Of a stretch of 41,608 nt of DNA, positions 8,453-17,837 are shown piece by piece. Source of the stretch: Nostoc commune NIES-4072 (GTDB lineage: Bacteria > Cyanobacteriota > Cyanobacteriia > Cyanobacteriales > Nostocaceae). The stretch is from the NCBI RefSeq assembly GCF_003113895.1, contig NZ_BDUD01000001.1:5469828-5511435 (forward strand), written 5' to 3'. Under the pieces are notes generated by a model. That model saw nothing but the letters and a program-made list of their open reading frames with translations. It made no database searches and was not told the DNA's origin. Position 1 is the stretch's first letter. The number at the start of each line of letters is the position of its first letter. Position numbers and translations under genes: made by a program.

Positions 8453-9502
8453 ATGGCTAAAGCGCCAGATTCAATAGAATCGTCTATCAATGAAATTACA
8501 GACAAATCCTTAGATCGTGATTGTACAACCTTATCGCGTCACGTCTTACAGCAACTTCAAAGTTTTTCACCAGATGCACAGGATTTAAGTGCGCTGATGA
8601 ATCGCATCGCCCTGGCCGGCAAACTGGTTGCTCGCCGCATGAGCCGCGCTGGTTTAATGGAAGGCGTTCTCGGATTTACTGGGGAAGTTAATGTCCAAGG
8701 AGAATCCGTCAAAAAGATGGATGTTTATGCCAATGATGTATTTATCTCAGTTTTTAAGCAAAGCGGCTTAGTCTGTCGCCTAGCTTCTGAGGAAATGGAA
8801 AAACCCTACTATATCCCGGAAAATTGCCCGATTGGTCGCTATACCCTGCTGTATGATCCAATTGATGGCTCATCCAACACTGATAATAATCTCAGCTTAG
8901 GTTCCATTTTCGCCATTCGCCAACAAGAAGGAACTGATAGCGATCACAAAGCAACTGACCTCCTCACCAACGGACGTAAGCAACTCGCTGCCGGATACAT
9001 TCTATATGGCCCCAGCACAATGCTGGTTTATACTATAGGTAAGGGCGTTCATTCCTTTGTCCTTGATCCCAGCTTAGGAGAATTTATTCTCACAGAAGAA
9101 AACATTCGGATTCCTAACCACGGTTCTGTTTACAGCGTGAATGAGGGTAACTTCTGGCAGTGGGAAGAATCAATTCGAGAATACATCCGCTATGTTCATC
9201 GCACAGAAGGCTACAGCGCTCGTTATAGCGGCGCAATGGTGAGCGACATCCATAGAATTTTGGTTCAAGGCGGCGTGTTTCTCTACCCAGGCACAATTCA
9301 AAACCCAGAAGGGAAATTGCGCTTGCTTTATGAAACTGCTCCTTTAGCCTATTTGATTGAACAAGCAGGTGGTCGCGCCACTACAGGACTGATGGATATC
9401 TTGGATGTAGTACCGAAAAAATTGCATCAACGCACACCTTTAATTATTGGTAGCAAAGAGGATGTAGCAAAGGTGGAGTCTTTTATTCAAAACGGACACT
9501 AG
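8453..9502 (+). CDS. fbp: Fructose-1,6-bisphosphatase class I
   Basis: A 349-residue enzyme that removes the 1-phosphate of fructose-1,6-bisphosphate in the cytosol, for the Calvin cycle, gluconeogenesis and recycling of hexose phosphate into the oxidative pentose phosphate pathway. Visible motifs: [27 protein letters not shown], the metal/substrate motif DPIDGSSN (from about residue 135), VNEGNF near residue 225, [15 protein letters not shown] and GGVFLYPG, all typical of class I FBPase at full length. The frame could begin at a GTG (8432), but the ATG at 8453 has GGAG nine bases upstream and gives the usual cyanobacterial length. It is first in fbp-tal-zwf-opcA; a 450-bp gap with a possible terminator separates it from tal, so tal may also have its own promoter. 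Confidence 0.96.
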   Translation: MAKAPDSIESSINEITDKSLDRDCTTLSRHVLQQLQSFSPDAQDLSALMNRIALAGKLVARRMSRAGLMEGVLGFTGEVNVQGESVKKMDVYANDVFISVFKQSGLVCRLASEEMEKPYYIPENCPIGRYTLLYDPIDGSSNTDNNLSLGSIFAIRQQEGTDSDHKATDLLTNGRKQLAAGYILYGPSTMLVYTIGKGVHSFVLDPSLGEFILTEENIRIPNHGSVYSVNEGNFWQWEESIREYIRYVHRTEGYSARYSGAMVSDIHRILVQGGVFLYPGTIQNPEGKLRLLYETAPLAYLIEQAGGRATTGLMDILDVVPKKLHQRTPLIIGSKEDVAKVESFIQNGH

Positions 9503-9954
9503 CACAGCAAGGCGGAAGTCAAAAATCAAAAATCAAAAGTCAAAAGTCACTCATGCTTTAATTTTCGGCTTTTTGGCTGTACTGAAATAGTAAGTTTATT
9601 TCTGCCGACCTTAATCAGTGTAAAAAGGCACAATTTAGGAGCAAATAAAGCTTGTAAATAAAGCTTTTTAAATTTTTTCAACTGGATAGTTATTTTTGCC
9701 ATGCTGCACTAGAAGACGGTAATAAAAGGATCAAGGATGCGTCTAGCATCTGGCATGAATTAAAAGTTAATCATGGTGATTTAAGATTGGCGATGCAGAA
9801 TAGCACTTCTTAAAGATGTATTAAAGATTATCTCAGCTGGCCGATGCGATAAGTGATTGGCAACGCCACAATTCAAAAGTAAGCATCAAATTTTGATGGG
9901 TTTTGCCAACTTACTTAGAAATATCACTATACAGGAGTGAAACAAATTAGAGCT
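9503..9954. other. Intergenic region fbp-tal
   Basis: No gene seen. It begins with short direct repeats (CAAAAATCAAAAATC, AAAAGTCAAAAGTC), then the hairpin at 9647-9667 described separately, and low-complexity AT-rich sequence. It probably carries the tal promoter. I looked for a GTA-N8-TAC (NtcA) site and did not find a convincing one. Confidence 0.4.
9647..9678 (+). terminator. Possible terminator or attenuator after fbp
   Basis: AAAGCTT (9647-9653) pairs with AAGCTTT (9661-9667) around the loop GTAAATA, followed by TTAAATTTTTT. The stem is A/T-rich and weak, so partial termination between fbp and tal is more likely than a full stop. Confidence 0.4.
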
Positions 9955-11100
9955 ATGTCTACCAATCATCTACTAGAAATTAAGCAATACGGTCAAAGTA
10001 TCTGGATGGATAATTTGAGCCGTGACATTATTCAATCAGGCGAACTCAAAGACCTGGTTGAAAATCAAGGGATCTCTGGGATTACCTCTAACCCAGCTAT
10101 TTTTGAGAAAGCGATCGCAGGTAACGTCATTTATGATGCTGATATAGAAGCCGCAGTTCGCGCTAACTTACCCACAGACAAAATTTACGAATCCCTAGTT
10201 TTTGCAGATATTCGTTATGCATGTGATATTTTACGCCCTGTTTATGAAGCCTCGAATAGACTAGATGGTTATGTGAGTATTGAAGTTCCACCAACTATCG
10301 CCCATGATACTGAAGCAACAATAACCGAAGCCCGGCGGTATTTCCAAGAAATTGGTCGGGAAAATCTGATGATTAAAATTCCCGGTACAGAACCTGGTTT
10401 GCCAGCAGTAGAGCAGGTAATAGCCGAAGGGATGAATGTTAATATTACGTTGCTGTTTTCTGTAGAAAGCTACGTAAACACAGCTTGGGCTTATATTCGT
10501 GGCTTAGAAAAACGGTTGGCTGAGGGCAAGGACATCAGTAGAATTGCTTCAGTCGCCAGTTTCTTCCTCAGCCGGATTGATAGCAATATTGACGCCAAAA
10601 TTGATGCTAAGTTGAAAAAAGGCGTTGATGATATTTCTGTGGAAGCAAAGCTAAGAGATGTTAAAGGGAAAGTAGCGATCGCTAACGCCAAGATTGCTTA
10701 CCAGGAATACAAGAAAATTATCCAGAGCGATCGTTGGAAAGCCTTAGCAGCAAAAGGGGCCACAGTACAACGGCTACTTTGGGCTAGTACCAGCACCAAA
10801 GACCCCCATTACAACGACGTAATGTATATCGAAGAGTTGATTGGGCGAGATACCGTTAACACCGTACCACCAGCGACGATTAAAGCTTGTGCCGATCATT
10901 GTAACGTAGGCGATCGCTTAGAAACAGATGTAGATAATGCCTACACCCTGATCAAAAACCTCAAAGATCCCGACATCAACATCGATCTTGATGCCGTAAT
11001 GGATGAACTGTTAGTTGAAGGTATTGACAAATTCATTCAGCCCTTCCAGTCCTTGATGAACTCTTTAGAAGACAAGATCAAGGTATTGTCACCAGTGTAG
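9955..11100 (+). CDS. tal: Transaldolase
   Basis: A 381-residue enzyme moving the dihydroxyacetone unit between sedoheptulose-7-phosphate and glyceraldehyde-3-phosphate in the pentose phosphate pathway. Motifs: QSIWMDNLSRDII at the start, GISGITSNPAIFEKAI, and MIKIPGTEPGL with the probable Schiff-base lysine at about residue 141, then VNITLLFSVESY and RVASFFLSRID-type sequence. The length fits the long transaldolases of cyanobacteria and actinobacteria. The ATG at 9955 is chosen because MSTNHLLEIKQYGQSIW is the usual N-terminus; a GTG at 9937 is in frame, but it overlaps the only strong AGGAG, leaving the ATG with a long 17-base spacing. Second gene of the opc cluster, followed by zwf after 148 repeat-filled bases. 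Confidence 0.95.
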   Translation: MSTNHLLEIKQYGQSIWMDNLSRDIIQSGELKDLVENQGISGITSNPAIFEKAIAGNVIYDADIEAAVRANLPTDKIYESLVFADIRYACDILRPVYEASNRLDGYVSIEVPPTIAHDTEATITEARRYFQEIGRENLMIKIPGTEPGLPAVEQVIAEGMNVNITLLFSVESYVNTAWAYIRGLEKRLAEGKDISRIASVASFFLSRIDSNIDAKIDAKLKKGVDDISVEAKLRDVKGKVAIANAKIAYQEYKKIIQSDRWKALAAKGATVQRLLWASTSTKDPHYNDVMYIEELIGRDTVNTVPPATIKACADHCNVGDRLETDVDNAYTLIKNLKDPDINIDLDAVMDELLVEGIDKFIQPFQSLMNSLEDKIKVLSPV

Positions 11101-11235
11101 GGACTAGGGACTAGGGACTGGTGACTGGGAACTGGGGACTGGTAAACAATTTTCCTAATACTAAACCCCCAATACCCAATACCCAATACCCAGTCCCTAA
11201 TACCCAGTCCCCAATCTCAAAATCCCTAATCCAAA
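11101..11235. repeat. Short tandem repeats between tal and zwf
   Basis: The intergenic space is mostly low-complexity repeat: GGGACTAGGGACTAGGGACT followed by variants (GACTGGGAACTGGGGACTGG), then AATACCCAATACCCAATACC, its approximate inverse, so the two halves could pair. Such heptamer-type STRRs are characteristic of heterocystous cyanobacteria. Confidence 0.75.
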
Positions 11236-11248
11236 ATCCAAAATTCCT

Positions 11249-12778
11249 ATGGTTAGTCTGCTAGAAAATCCCTTGCGCGTTGGTCTGCAACAACAAGGGA
11301 TGCCCGAACCCCAGATTATAGTTATCTTTGGCGCTTCTGGTGATCTCACCTGGCGCAAACTAGTGCCTGCACTTTACAAATTGCGGCGAGAACGGCGCAT
11401 ACCGCCAGAAACTACTATTATCGGCGTAGCGCGTCGAGAGTGGAGCCATGAATACTTCCGTGAACAAATGCAGAAGGGCATGGAAGAGGCACATCCTGAT
11501 GTCGATTTAGGGGAACTTTGGCAAGACTTCTCTCAAGGTCTGTTCTACAGTCCTGGGGATATAGACAACCCCGAAAGCTACAAGAAACTAAAAACCTTAT
11601 TGAGTGAATTAGACGAAAAACGGGGCACGCGAGGTAATCGCATGTTCTACCTCTCCGTTGCCCCTTCATTCTTTCCTGAAGCGATTAAGCAGCTAGGAAG
11701 CGGTGGGATGCTAGAAGATCCCTACAAACATCGTCTAGTAGTTGAAAAACCCTTTGGTCGGGACTTGGCTTCTGCCCAAAGTCTTAACCAAGTGGTACAG
11801 AAATATTGCAAAGAAAACCAAGTATACCGCATTGACCACTACTTAGGTAAAGAAACAGTCCAGAATTTGCTGGTGTTTCGCTTTGCCAATGCGATTTTTG
11901 AGCCCCTGTGGAATCGTCAATTTGTTGACCACGTACAAATTACCGTGGCAGAAACTGTAGGAGTGGAAGACCGGGCTGGTTACTATGAAAGCGCTGGCGC
12001 ACTGCGGGATATGTTGCAAAATCACCTCATGCAACTTTACTGCTTAACGGCGATGGAAGCACCCAACGCAATGGATGCCGATAGCATCCGTACAGAAAAA
12101 GTGAAGGTACTCCAAGCTACTCGTTTAGCTGATGTTCACAATCTGTCGCGGTCAGCAGTCCGTGGGCAATACAGTGCTGGCTGGATGAAAGGTCAAGCAG
12201 TGCCAGGGTATCGCACAGAACCAGGCGTTGACCCCAACTCCACCACACCCACTTATGTAGCGATGAAGTTTGTGGTGGATAACTGGCGCTGGAAAGGTGT
12301 TCCTTTCTACTTGCGAACCGGAAAGCGGATGCCGAAAAAAGTGAGTGAGATTGCCATTCACTTCCGCGAAGTTCCGTCTCGGATGTTCCAATCTGCTGCC
12401 CAACAAACAAACGCCAACATTTTGACGATGCGGATTCAGCCAAATGAAGGTATTTCCCTGCGTTTTGATGTGAAAATGCCGGGGGCAGAATTCCGCACCC
12501 GTTCCGTTGACATGGACTTTAGTTATGGTTCCTTTGGCATCCAAGCAACATCCGATGCCTACGATCGCCTATTCCTTGATTGTATGATGGGCGATCAAAC
12601 ATTGTTCACACGGGCGGATGAAGTAGAAGCAGCTTGGCAGGTAGTAACACCAGCCCTTTCCGTTTGGGATGCACCCACCGATCCAAATACTATTCCCCAG
12701 TACGAAGCCGGTACTTGGGAACCAGCAGAAGCAGAACTCTTAATTAATCAGGATGGCCGTCGCTGGCGCAGACTCTAA
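11249..12778 (+). CDS. zwf: Glucose-6-phosphate 1-dehydrogenase
   Basis: A 509-residue NADP-dependent enzyme oxidising glucose-6-phosphate to 6-phosphogluconolactone, the entry to the oxidative pentose phosphate pathway that supplies reductant in the dark and to nitrogenase in heterocysts. Visible: the nucleotide-binding motif [16 protein letters not shown] (from about residue 28), [10 protein letters not shown], the substrate/active-site motif RIDHYLGKE at residues 194-202, [12 protein letters not shown], and [11 protein letters not shown]. Full length for the family. The ATG at 11249 has no clear Shine-Dalgarno, probably because repeats fill the leader. Third gene of the cluster; its known activator OpcA is encoded 99 bases downstream. 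Activity in cyanobacteria is redox-regulated and OpcA-dependent (family knowledge). Confidence 0.97.
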   Translation: MVSLLENPLRVGLQQQGMPEPQIIVIFGASGDLTWRKLVPALYKLRRERRIPPETTIIGVARREWSHEYFREQMQKGMEEAHPDVDLGELWQDFSQGLFYSPGDIDNPESYKKLKTLLSELDEKRGTRGNRMFYLSVAPSFFPEAIKQLGSGGMLEDPYKHRLVVEKPFGRDLASAQSLNQVVQKYCKENQVYRIDHYLGKETVQNLLVFRFANAIFEPLWNRQFVDHVQITVAETVGVEDRAGYYESAGALRDMLQNHLMQLYCLTAMEAPNAMDADSIRTEKVKVLQATRLADVHNLSRSAVRGQYSAGWMKGQAVPGYRTEPGVDPNSTTPTYVAMKFVVDNWRWKGVPFYLRTGKRMPKKVSEIAIHFREVPSRMFQSAAQQTNANILTMRIQPNEGISLRFDVKMPGAEFRTRSVDMDFSYGSFGIQATSDAYDRLFLDCMMGDQTLFTRADEVEAAWQVVTPALSVWDAPTDPNTIPQYEAGTWEPAEAELLINQDGRRWRRL

Positions 12779-12870
12779 ATATTAGTCATTAGTCATTAGT
12801 CATTAGTCACTAGTAAAAACAAATGACAAATGACAAATGACAAATGACAAATGACAAATGACAAATCTAA
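12779..12870. repeat. STRR between zwf and opcA
   Basis: About four ATTAGTC heptamers (12781-12807) followed by about six AATGACA heptamers (12823-12866). The second array contains in-frame ATGs that spuriously extend the opcA frame to 12851. Confidence 0.85.
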
Positions 12871-12877
12871 AACTACT

Positions 12878-14239
12878 ATGCCTACCCAAACTTCTACAAT
12901 TTTCTCACTCCAGGCACCGAAAGATATTTCGCTTAACGAAATAGATGCCGAACTCAATCAAATTTGGCAAAGTTACGGTATTACTGGCGAAGACGGTGGA
13001 CTTCCCAGTGCTACTAGGGCAACTACATTTACTTTAGTGGTTTACGAACCAGAAGAAACTCAGTATTTGTTGGCTGCTTTGGGATTTTACAACGGCCCAA
13101 TTGATGGGATTTTAGGGCCACAGATGGTGGCAGCATTGCGAGAAGTCCAAAAGAAACACAATCTACCAGAAACTGGAACAGCAACACCAGAAACTCTGAC
13201 TGTATTACGAGAAGAATTCGCTAAAGGTCAGCGAGGTGGATCTGGAAGTGAATATCCTGCTGCTGGGTTAAGTAGCGGTAGCCCCAGAATTGCCGATGAA
13301 ATCGCTCTTCGCAACCCCTGCCGCATCATTGCGCTATTTCCCATTGCTGGCGAAGATGAAGGGGTTAAGGCTCAAGTTTCTGCTTATTGCCCCATCCAAA
13401 AGCAATCGTCAAGCACACTCATCTGCTGCGAATACATCACTCTCAGTGGAACTGCTGCTGCTTTAGAACGCATCGGTGGTATGATTCCGGCCTTGTTGAT
13501 TGGCGGCTTGCCAAAGTTTCTCTGGTGGAAGGCAACACCAGACCCTAACAACGGTCTATTTAAGCGCCTAGCAGCAGTCTGCAATAATGTGATTGTAGAT
13601 TCTTGCAACTTTAACAACCCAGAAAGTGATTTACTCCACCTACAAGAGTTGGTAGAAACGGGTGTACCTTTAGCTGATTTAAACTGGCGTCGCCTCGCAT
13701 CATGGCAGGAATTGACAGCTGAGGCTTACGACTCACCTAACCGTCGCGCCGCTCTCAAAGAAATTGACCGCGTTACGATTGATTACGAAAAAGGCAATCC
13801 TGGCCAAGCTTTGCTGTTTTTGGGTTGGCTGGCAAGTCGGTTGCAATGGCAGCCAGTTTCTTATGAAAAAGAAAGCGGTGATTACGACATCACTCGCATC
13901 CGTTTTATTGCTCAAGAGCAGCGACAAGTAGAAGCAGAGTTAGCAGGAGTTCCGGTTGCTAATGTGGGCGATATTATCGGCGATTTGATTGCCCTGCGCC
14001 TTAGTTCGACAAATCCCCAGGCAGATTGTGGTACAGTTATCTGCTCAGAAACTGGTGGTTGTATGCGGATGGAAACCCACGGTGGCGCTCAGTCTGCCGG
14101 TCTGTTTCAACAGGTGACTTCACTTTCGGAACAAAAGGCGGAAGCTTTGCTGAGTCAGCAGGTGCAACGCTGGGGCCGCGAGTCACTTTTTGAAGAAAGT
14201 CTGGGAGTGACAGCAAATATTTTCAAATTGGCTCATTAA
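12878..14239 (+). CDS. opcA: OpcA, allosteric activator of glucose-6-phosphate dehydrogenase
   Basis: A 453-residue protein immediately after zwf, in the position of OpcA in Nostoc, where it is needed for full G6PDH activity. The first ~45 residues (SLNEIDAELNQIWQSYG) start the OpcA fold. At about residues 60-115 is a segment resembling a peptidoglycan-binding-type helical domain (LLAALGFYNGPIDGILGP, LREVQKKHNLPETG), apparently inserted. The rest is the OpcA domain: NPCRIIALFPIAG, CCEYITLSG, PALLIGGLPKFLWWK, NVIVDSCNF, FLGWLASRLQWQP. The ATG at 12878 is chosen because upstream ATGs lie inside an STRR. No clear Shine-Dalgarno. A terminator hairpin follows at 14262, closing the operon. Confidence 0.93.
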   Translation: MPTQTSTIFSLQAPKDISLNEIDAELNQIWQSYGITGEDGGLPSATRATTFTLVVYEPEETQYLLAALGFYNGPIDGILGPQMVAALREVQKKHNLPETGTATPETLTVLREEFAKGQRGGSGSEYPAAGLSSGSPRIADEIALRNPCRIIALFPIAGEDEGVKAQVSAYCPIQKQSSSTLICCEYITLSGTAAALERIGGMIPALLIGGLPKFLWWKATPDPNNGLFKRLAAVCNNVIVDSCNFNNPESDLLHLQELVETGVPLADLNWRRLASWQELTAEAYDSPNRRAALKEIDRVTIDYEKGNPGQALLFLGWLASRLQWQPVSYEKESGDYDITRIRFIAQEQRQVEAELAGVPVANVGDIIGDLIALRLSSTNPQADCGTVICSETGGCMRMETHGGAQSAGLFQQVTSLSEQKAEALLSQQVQRWGRESLFEESLGVTANIFKLAH

Positions 14240-14250
14240 TTCAGGTCTAA

Positions 14251-14293
14251 CCCCCCTACCTCCCTTCCCGACCCAGGAAGGGGGGAATTTTTA
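14251..14293 (+). terminator. Rho-independent terminator after opcA
   Basis: CCCTTCC (14262-14268) pairs with GGAAGGG (14276-14282) around CGACCCA; outer C and G runs (14251 onward, 14283-14285) can extend it. AATTTTTATAATT follows. It sits 12 bases after the opcA stop. Confidence 0.65.
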
Positions 14294-14451
14294 TAATTAT
14301 TTAAAGTGAATGACAAGGAAAGCTTTGCGAGTTGATAACGGTTTGAAGATGCGTTGGGCGATCGCGTAATCAAATTAGCAGAGAACCTTTGAACATATTT
14401 TACCTACTACGGTGGTCATTAGATATTTTGTTGTTACTTTTCCCAAATTTA

Positions 14452-15084
14452 TTAAAAAGATACGTCGTATTCGCCTCCACGCTCAAGTGCCTGTTTGTAA
14501 GCAGGTCGCCCATGAATGCGATCAATAAATTCTTTGATCTTTGGTCGGCTCTCCACCTCTTCGGGGAGCATAGCGACTAGTTCAAGAGGAAAGCTCATTT
14601 GGATATCGGCGGCGGTGAATTCCTCACCGACAAACCACGTACTTTTACGTAGTTCATCTTCTATGTAGTCAAAGTGAAGTTTGATCTGAGGTGCGACAAA
14701 TCCACTAACAACGCTGCTGTTCCCTGCCCCAAAATTGTTCAATACTACCCGCATTACCAGAGGTGGCATTGCAGAGCCTTCAGCGTAATGCAGCCAATAT
14801 GTATAGCGCAGATGCTCCGGTGTATCGGATGCTGGGACTAGCCGACCATTGCCGTAGCGATTAACGAGGTATTCGATGATAGCGCCTGACTCAGCGATGG
14901 TGAGGTCTGCATCTGTAATCACTGGTGACTTACCAAGCGGATGGACTTGGCGCAGCGACTCTGGTGCTAGCATCGTTTTTGCATCGCGTTCATAGAATTT
15001 GATCTCATATTCGATACCTAATTCCTCAAGCAACCACAGCACACGCTGCGATCGCGAGTTGTTAAGATGATGAACAACGATCAT
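14452..15084 (-). CDS. Glutathione S-transferase family protein
   Basis: A 210-residue cytosolic protein with the two-domain GST layout. The thioredoxin-like N-terminal domain (about 1-80) has NNSRSQRVLWLLEELGIEYE, HPLGKSPVITD with the cis-proline turn, and the glutathione-contact ESGAIIEYL. The helical C-terminal domain (about 90-205) has YWLHYAEGSAMPPLV, WFVGEEFTAADIQMSF with the N-capping box, and RPAYKQALERGG. GAGGA lies seven bases before the ATG. It faces opcA convergently and is divergent from the cobyrinate synthase gene. Probable role: conjugation of glutathione to electrophiles or peroxide detoxification; the substrate cannot be told from sequence. Confidence 0.92.
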   Translation of the reverse strand: MIVVHHLNNSRSQRVLWLLEELGIEYEIKFYERDAKTMLAPESLRQVHPLGKSPVITDADLTIAESGAIIEYLVNRYGNGRLVPASDTPEHLRYTYWLHYAEGSAMPPLVMRVVLNNFGAGNSSVVSGFVAPQIKLHFDYIEDELRKSTWFVGEEFTAADIQMSFPLELVAMLPEEVESRPKIKEFIDRIHGRPAYKQALERGGEYDVSF

Positions 15085-15225
15085 AAAACGTTCCTCTTTT
15101 GATGGCTCATTACTATCAGATGTCGGCTAATCTCTAGCTATATTATCAATCTTTTTCAGCATAACTCCCCTAATTGGCTGGTTTTCTTGTTTCTAACTGG
15201 TATAAAAATCTCATTTGTTTCATTT

Positions 15226-16647
15226 ATGGCTTTAATCATTGCTGGGGAACGTAGTGGGGTGGGTAAGACAACAGTCACGCTCACTCTTTTAGCATCTTTA
15301 CGCCGTCGCGATCGCCTAGTGCAATCTTTCAAGGTAGGCCCAGACTACATTGATCCGATGTTTCATCAACATGTAACTGGTCTTCCTTGTCGGAATTTAG
15401 ACCCAGTGTTGACTTCTGAAGGCTACGTTCAACAATGTTTTGCCCGTCACAGCCAACTGAGTGAATATGCCCTAGTCGAAGGGGTGATGGGATTATTTGA
15501 TGGAATTTCGTCATTAGTCATTAATCCTTTGTCATTTGCAAGTGACCAAGGACTAATGACTAATGACAAAGGACAAATTACTGATTTTGCAAGTACAGCA
15601 CATATCGCGCGGCTTTTAGATTTACCTGTGGTGTTGGTAATTGATTGCAGCCGTTTATCTGGTTCTGTAGCTGCGATCGCTCATGGCTACCAGTCTTTTG
15701 ATCCTCGAATTAAAATAGCTGGGGTAGTATTAAATCGCGTAGGGAGCGATCGCCATCTTTCTCTACTCAAAGATTCTCTAGAACCCCTACAATTACCGAT
15801 TCTCGGCGTACTGCGCCGTCAAGATAACATCACAATTCCCGATCGCCATTTGGGTTTAGTCCCCACAGCAGAACTTCCCGAACTCAACGCTTTAATTAAT
15901 CGCCTCGCCGATTTAGGAGATACCTGCTTCGATTGGCAACACTTATTACCCCTGTTAAAATCAAAGCCTCTCCCTTATCCCTTCTATCCCCTTGATCTCC
16001 CGTCATTCTCAGTCAGGATTGCAGTAGCCCGCGATCGCGCTTTTAATTTCTACTACCAAGACAATCTTGATTTGCTGCAACAGCTTGGTGCAGAACTGGT
16101 TTTTTGGAGTCCCCTAGAAGATGCTGCAATACCAAAAGATGTGCAGGGAATGTATTTTGGGGGAGGTTTCCCAGAAGTTTTTGCCCAGCAATTAGCAGAA
16201 AATACTAGCGTTCGTGATGCAGTGAAAACAGCAATTCTTCAAGGAATGCCGACAGTTGCCGAATGCGGAGGATTAATGTATTTATGTGAGCAAATTATCG
16301 ATTTTGAGGGAAAATCTTGGTCAATGACGGGAGTTTTACCCACATCTGCTGTAATGGGTGGGCGTTTAACTTTAGGCTATCGTCGTGCAATAGCTTTGCA
16401 AGATAATCTGTTAGTGAAGGCAAATACAACTGTTTACGGACATGAGTTTCATCGTTCCCATTTAACCTTACCTCCCACTCAGCCCCTATTTGAAACTTCT
16501 CGCTACGATTGTGACGAAAATATGGGATGCGAGGGATGGGGTTTACCTGCAAATATTCACGCTTCTTATATTCATCTGCACTGGGGGGAAAGTGAAGAAA
16601 TTCCCCAGCAGTTTCTTAAAGAATGTCTGAAAGTAGCACCTTCATGA
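15226..16647 (+). CDS. cobB/cbiA: Cobyrinate a,c-diamide synthase
   Basis: A 473-residue ATP- and glutamine-dependent amidase that converts cobyrinate to cobyrinate a,c-diamide in cobalamin synthesis. N-terminal synthetase domain: IIAGERSGVGKTTVTLTLL P-loop (residues ~4-22), FKVGPDYIDPMFH, LVEGVMGLFDGI. C-terminal glutamine amidotransferase domain: GGGFPEVFAQQLAEN, ECGGLMYL with the nucleophile cysteine, GYRRAIA and a late HLHWG motif. ATG 15226 is preferred to the in-frame TTG at 15187 because it begins right at the P-loop strand, as in the family. Odd feature: residues ~96-120, between GLFDGISS and ASTAHIARLLDLP, are encoded by a palindromic short-repeat insertion. The gene ends 12 bases before the IS element, which just missed it. 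Confidence 0.94.
   Translation: MALIIAGERSGVGKTTVTLTLLASLRRRDRLVQSFKVGPDYIDPMFHQHVTGLPCRNLDPVLTSEGYVQQCFARHSQLSEYALVEGVMGLFDGISSLVINPLSFASDQGLMTNDKGQITDFASTAHIARLLDLPVVLVIDCSRLSGSVAAIAHGYQSFDPRIKIAGVVLNRVGSDRHLSLLKDSLEPLQLPILGVLRRQDNITIPDRHLGLVPTAELPELNALINRLADLGDTCFDWQHLLPLLKSKPLPYPFYPLDLPSFSVRIAVARDRAFNFYYQDNLDLLQQLGAELVFWSPLEDAAIPKDVQGMYFGGGFPEVFAQQLAENTSVRDAVKTAILQGMPTVAECGGLMYLCEQIIDFEGKSWSMTGVLPTSAVMGGRLTLGYRRAIALQDNLLVKANTTVYGHEFHRSHLTLPPTQPLFETSRYDCDENMGCEGWGLPANIHASYIHLHWGESEEIPQQFLKECLKVAPS
15511..15590 (+). repeat. In-frame palindromic repeat insertion inside cobB/cbiA
   Basis: GTCATTAGTCATTA (15510-15523) is mirrored by TAATGACTAATGAC (15554-15567), with CTTTGTCATTT and GACAAAGGACAAAT around them. 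These are the heptamers of the intergenic repeats at 12781 and 36012. The reading frame stays open and adds about 25 residues (LVINPLSFASDQ, GLMTNDKGQITDF) to a conserved region that is normally much shorter. Confidence 0.75.
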
Positions 16648-16659
16648 ACGTGGATTTAA

Positions 16660-17747
16660 CGTGAGTTCGACGGAGCTAAAAAACGGCAGGAGGTAGTGCA
16701 GGTAAATCTTTTGGGTAAATATCAATCGACGGTTTTTTGGGCAAATAGGTGTAAGCAGCCAGTCCAGCCATCAGATTGACCAAAAAGTTAAAGACACTAC
16801 GATGTCGAGAGTGTTCTATTTGACACATATTTTTGAGATGGTCATTGACAGACTCAATTACCGCCCGTTTGCGTAAAAGAATTTTATCAATCAGTTTTAC
16901 CAAACGGTTTTTCATCTTCTTTTTAGATTTCGTAACTAACTCTAAACCTCGCTGATATAACTCCTCAAATAATTTTTGTGAGATATATCCTCGGTCTCCA
17001 AACAGTTTACCAATTAAGTCTTTGGTCATATCAGGTACTGGCTTACGGTCATCTACATTAGCTGGAGTTAGCTTGAATGCCAGTAATTCTCCACAATCGT
17101 TAATAATCAAATGAAGTTTAAATCCAAAATGCCAGCCCACAGAATTTTTACCCCATTTCACTAACCCCTTAAAAACTTTATGGGCGTGTGCGCGACAATT
17201 GTGACAAACGTCTATCGGGGTAGAATCAATAAAACTAATCCCTGTAACCTCTCCCGTGCGTGTATGTAAAAAACAACACAATAACATTAAACACCAAGGC
17301 ATTAGTTCCACAAACCTGGTGTAGCTCACCAAGTTGGGAAACGCTCCACGCCAACTTTGTAGCACGTGCAAGGTGTAGAACTCCTTGAAAGTCTTATAAC
17401 CACTACCGTGAAATGCGATCGCAATTGTCATCACCTCTGATAAATGCATTTTTGATTTGCTGCGGCGCTCTCCCTTTGTGGATGGTAACTGTGGCACTTG
17501 TTGCCACAAGTTCTCCCACTGATTGCAAAAATCATCTACGTCACAGAAGATTTGTACGATATCGAGGTGAGATACAATGGTAGACATAGCCGAGACCCTC
17601 ATTTTTCTTAGATATTTTTAGTCTCGGCGTTTTTTTGTGCCTTTTTTGCTCATTCTCAATCAATCTTAGCGATCGCACTTCGCCTGTCCAGTTAAGCAAA
17701 TTCATATCTAGCAAGCTTTTTGGGCTTTTCTATCCGTCGAACTCACG
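16660..17747 (-). mobile_element. IS982-like insertion sequence, apparently intact
   Basis: A 1088-bp element with terminal inverted repeats CGTGAGTTCGACGGA (16660-16674) and TCCGTCGAACTCACG (17733-17747), 15 bp and perfect. TGGATTTAA flanks it directly on both sides (16651-16659 and 17748-17756), a 9-bp target duplication. It contains one minus-strand transposase. Perfect inverted repeats, intact duplication and full ORF indicate recent insertion. A target duplication of 8-10 bp is equally compatible because bases at the edge are shared. Confidence 0.85.
16676..17587 (-). CDS. IS982-family-like DDE transposase
   Basis: A 303-residue transposase. DDE-type blocks: GISFIDSTPIDVCHNCR (first Asp), FGFKLHLIINDCGE, ANVDDRKPV, FGDRGYISQKLFEEL (second Asp), and a C-terminal E-containing helix RAVIESVNDHLKNMCQIEH followed by SRHRSVFNFLVNLMAGLAAY, the usual end of IS982-group enzymes. 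Start: an upstream ATG at 17602 exists, but the ATG at 17587 has GAGGG eight bases before it and begins STIVSHLD. The length is normal and no frame break is seen, so it is probably active. The ends GTGAGTTCGAC differ from those I remember for IS982 itself, so the family call is from the protein. Confidence 0.85.
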   Translation of the reverse strand: MSTIVSHLDIVQIFCDVDDFCNQWENLWQQVPQLPSTKGERRSKSKMHLSEVMTIAIAFHGSGYKTFKEFYTLHVLQSWRGAFPNLVSYTRFVELMPWCLMLLCCFLHTRTGEVTGISFIDSTPIDVCHNCRAHAHKVFKGLVKWGKNSVGWHFGFKLHLIINDCGELLAFKLTPANVDDRKPVPDMTKDLIGKLFGDRGYISQKLFEELYQRGLELVTKSKKKMKNRLVKLIDKILLRKRAVIESVNDHLKNMCQIEHSRHRSVFNFLVNLMAGLAAYTYLPKKPSIDIYPKDLPALPPAVF

Positions 17748-17837
17748 TGGATTTAAGCAAGCGCAAAACCCAGTTGAATGAATTTAAAAGTATCAGAGAA
17801 TGTTTTTATTATGGAAACCTACGCTTCAAAAAAAACC

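Noticed and set aside
9503..9954. NtcA site for tal
   Set aside because: No GTA-N8-TAC with a suitably spaced -10 was found by eye.
11101..12870. Small RNA genes in the tal-zwf and zwf-opcA gaps
   Set aside because: The sequence is short tandem repeats; pairing between inverted arrays is possible, but nothing indicates a defined RNA.
14389..14580. Plus-strand frame of 63 codons
   Set aside because: Mostly antisense to the glutathione S-transferase gene.
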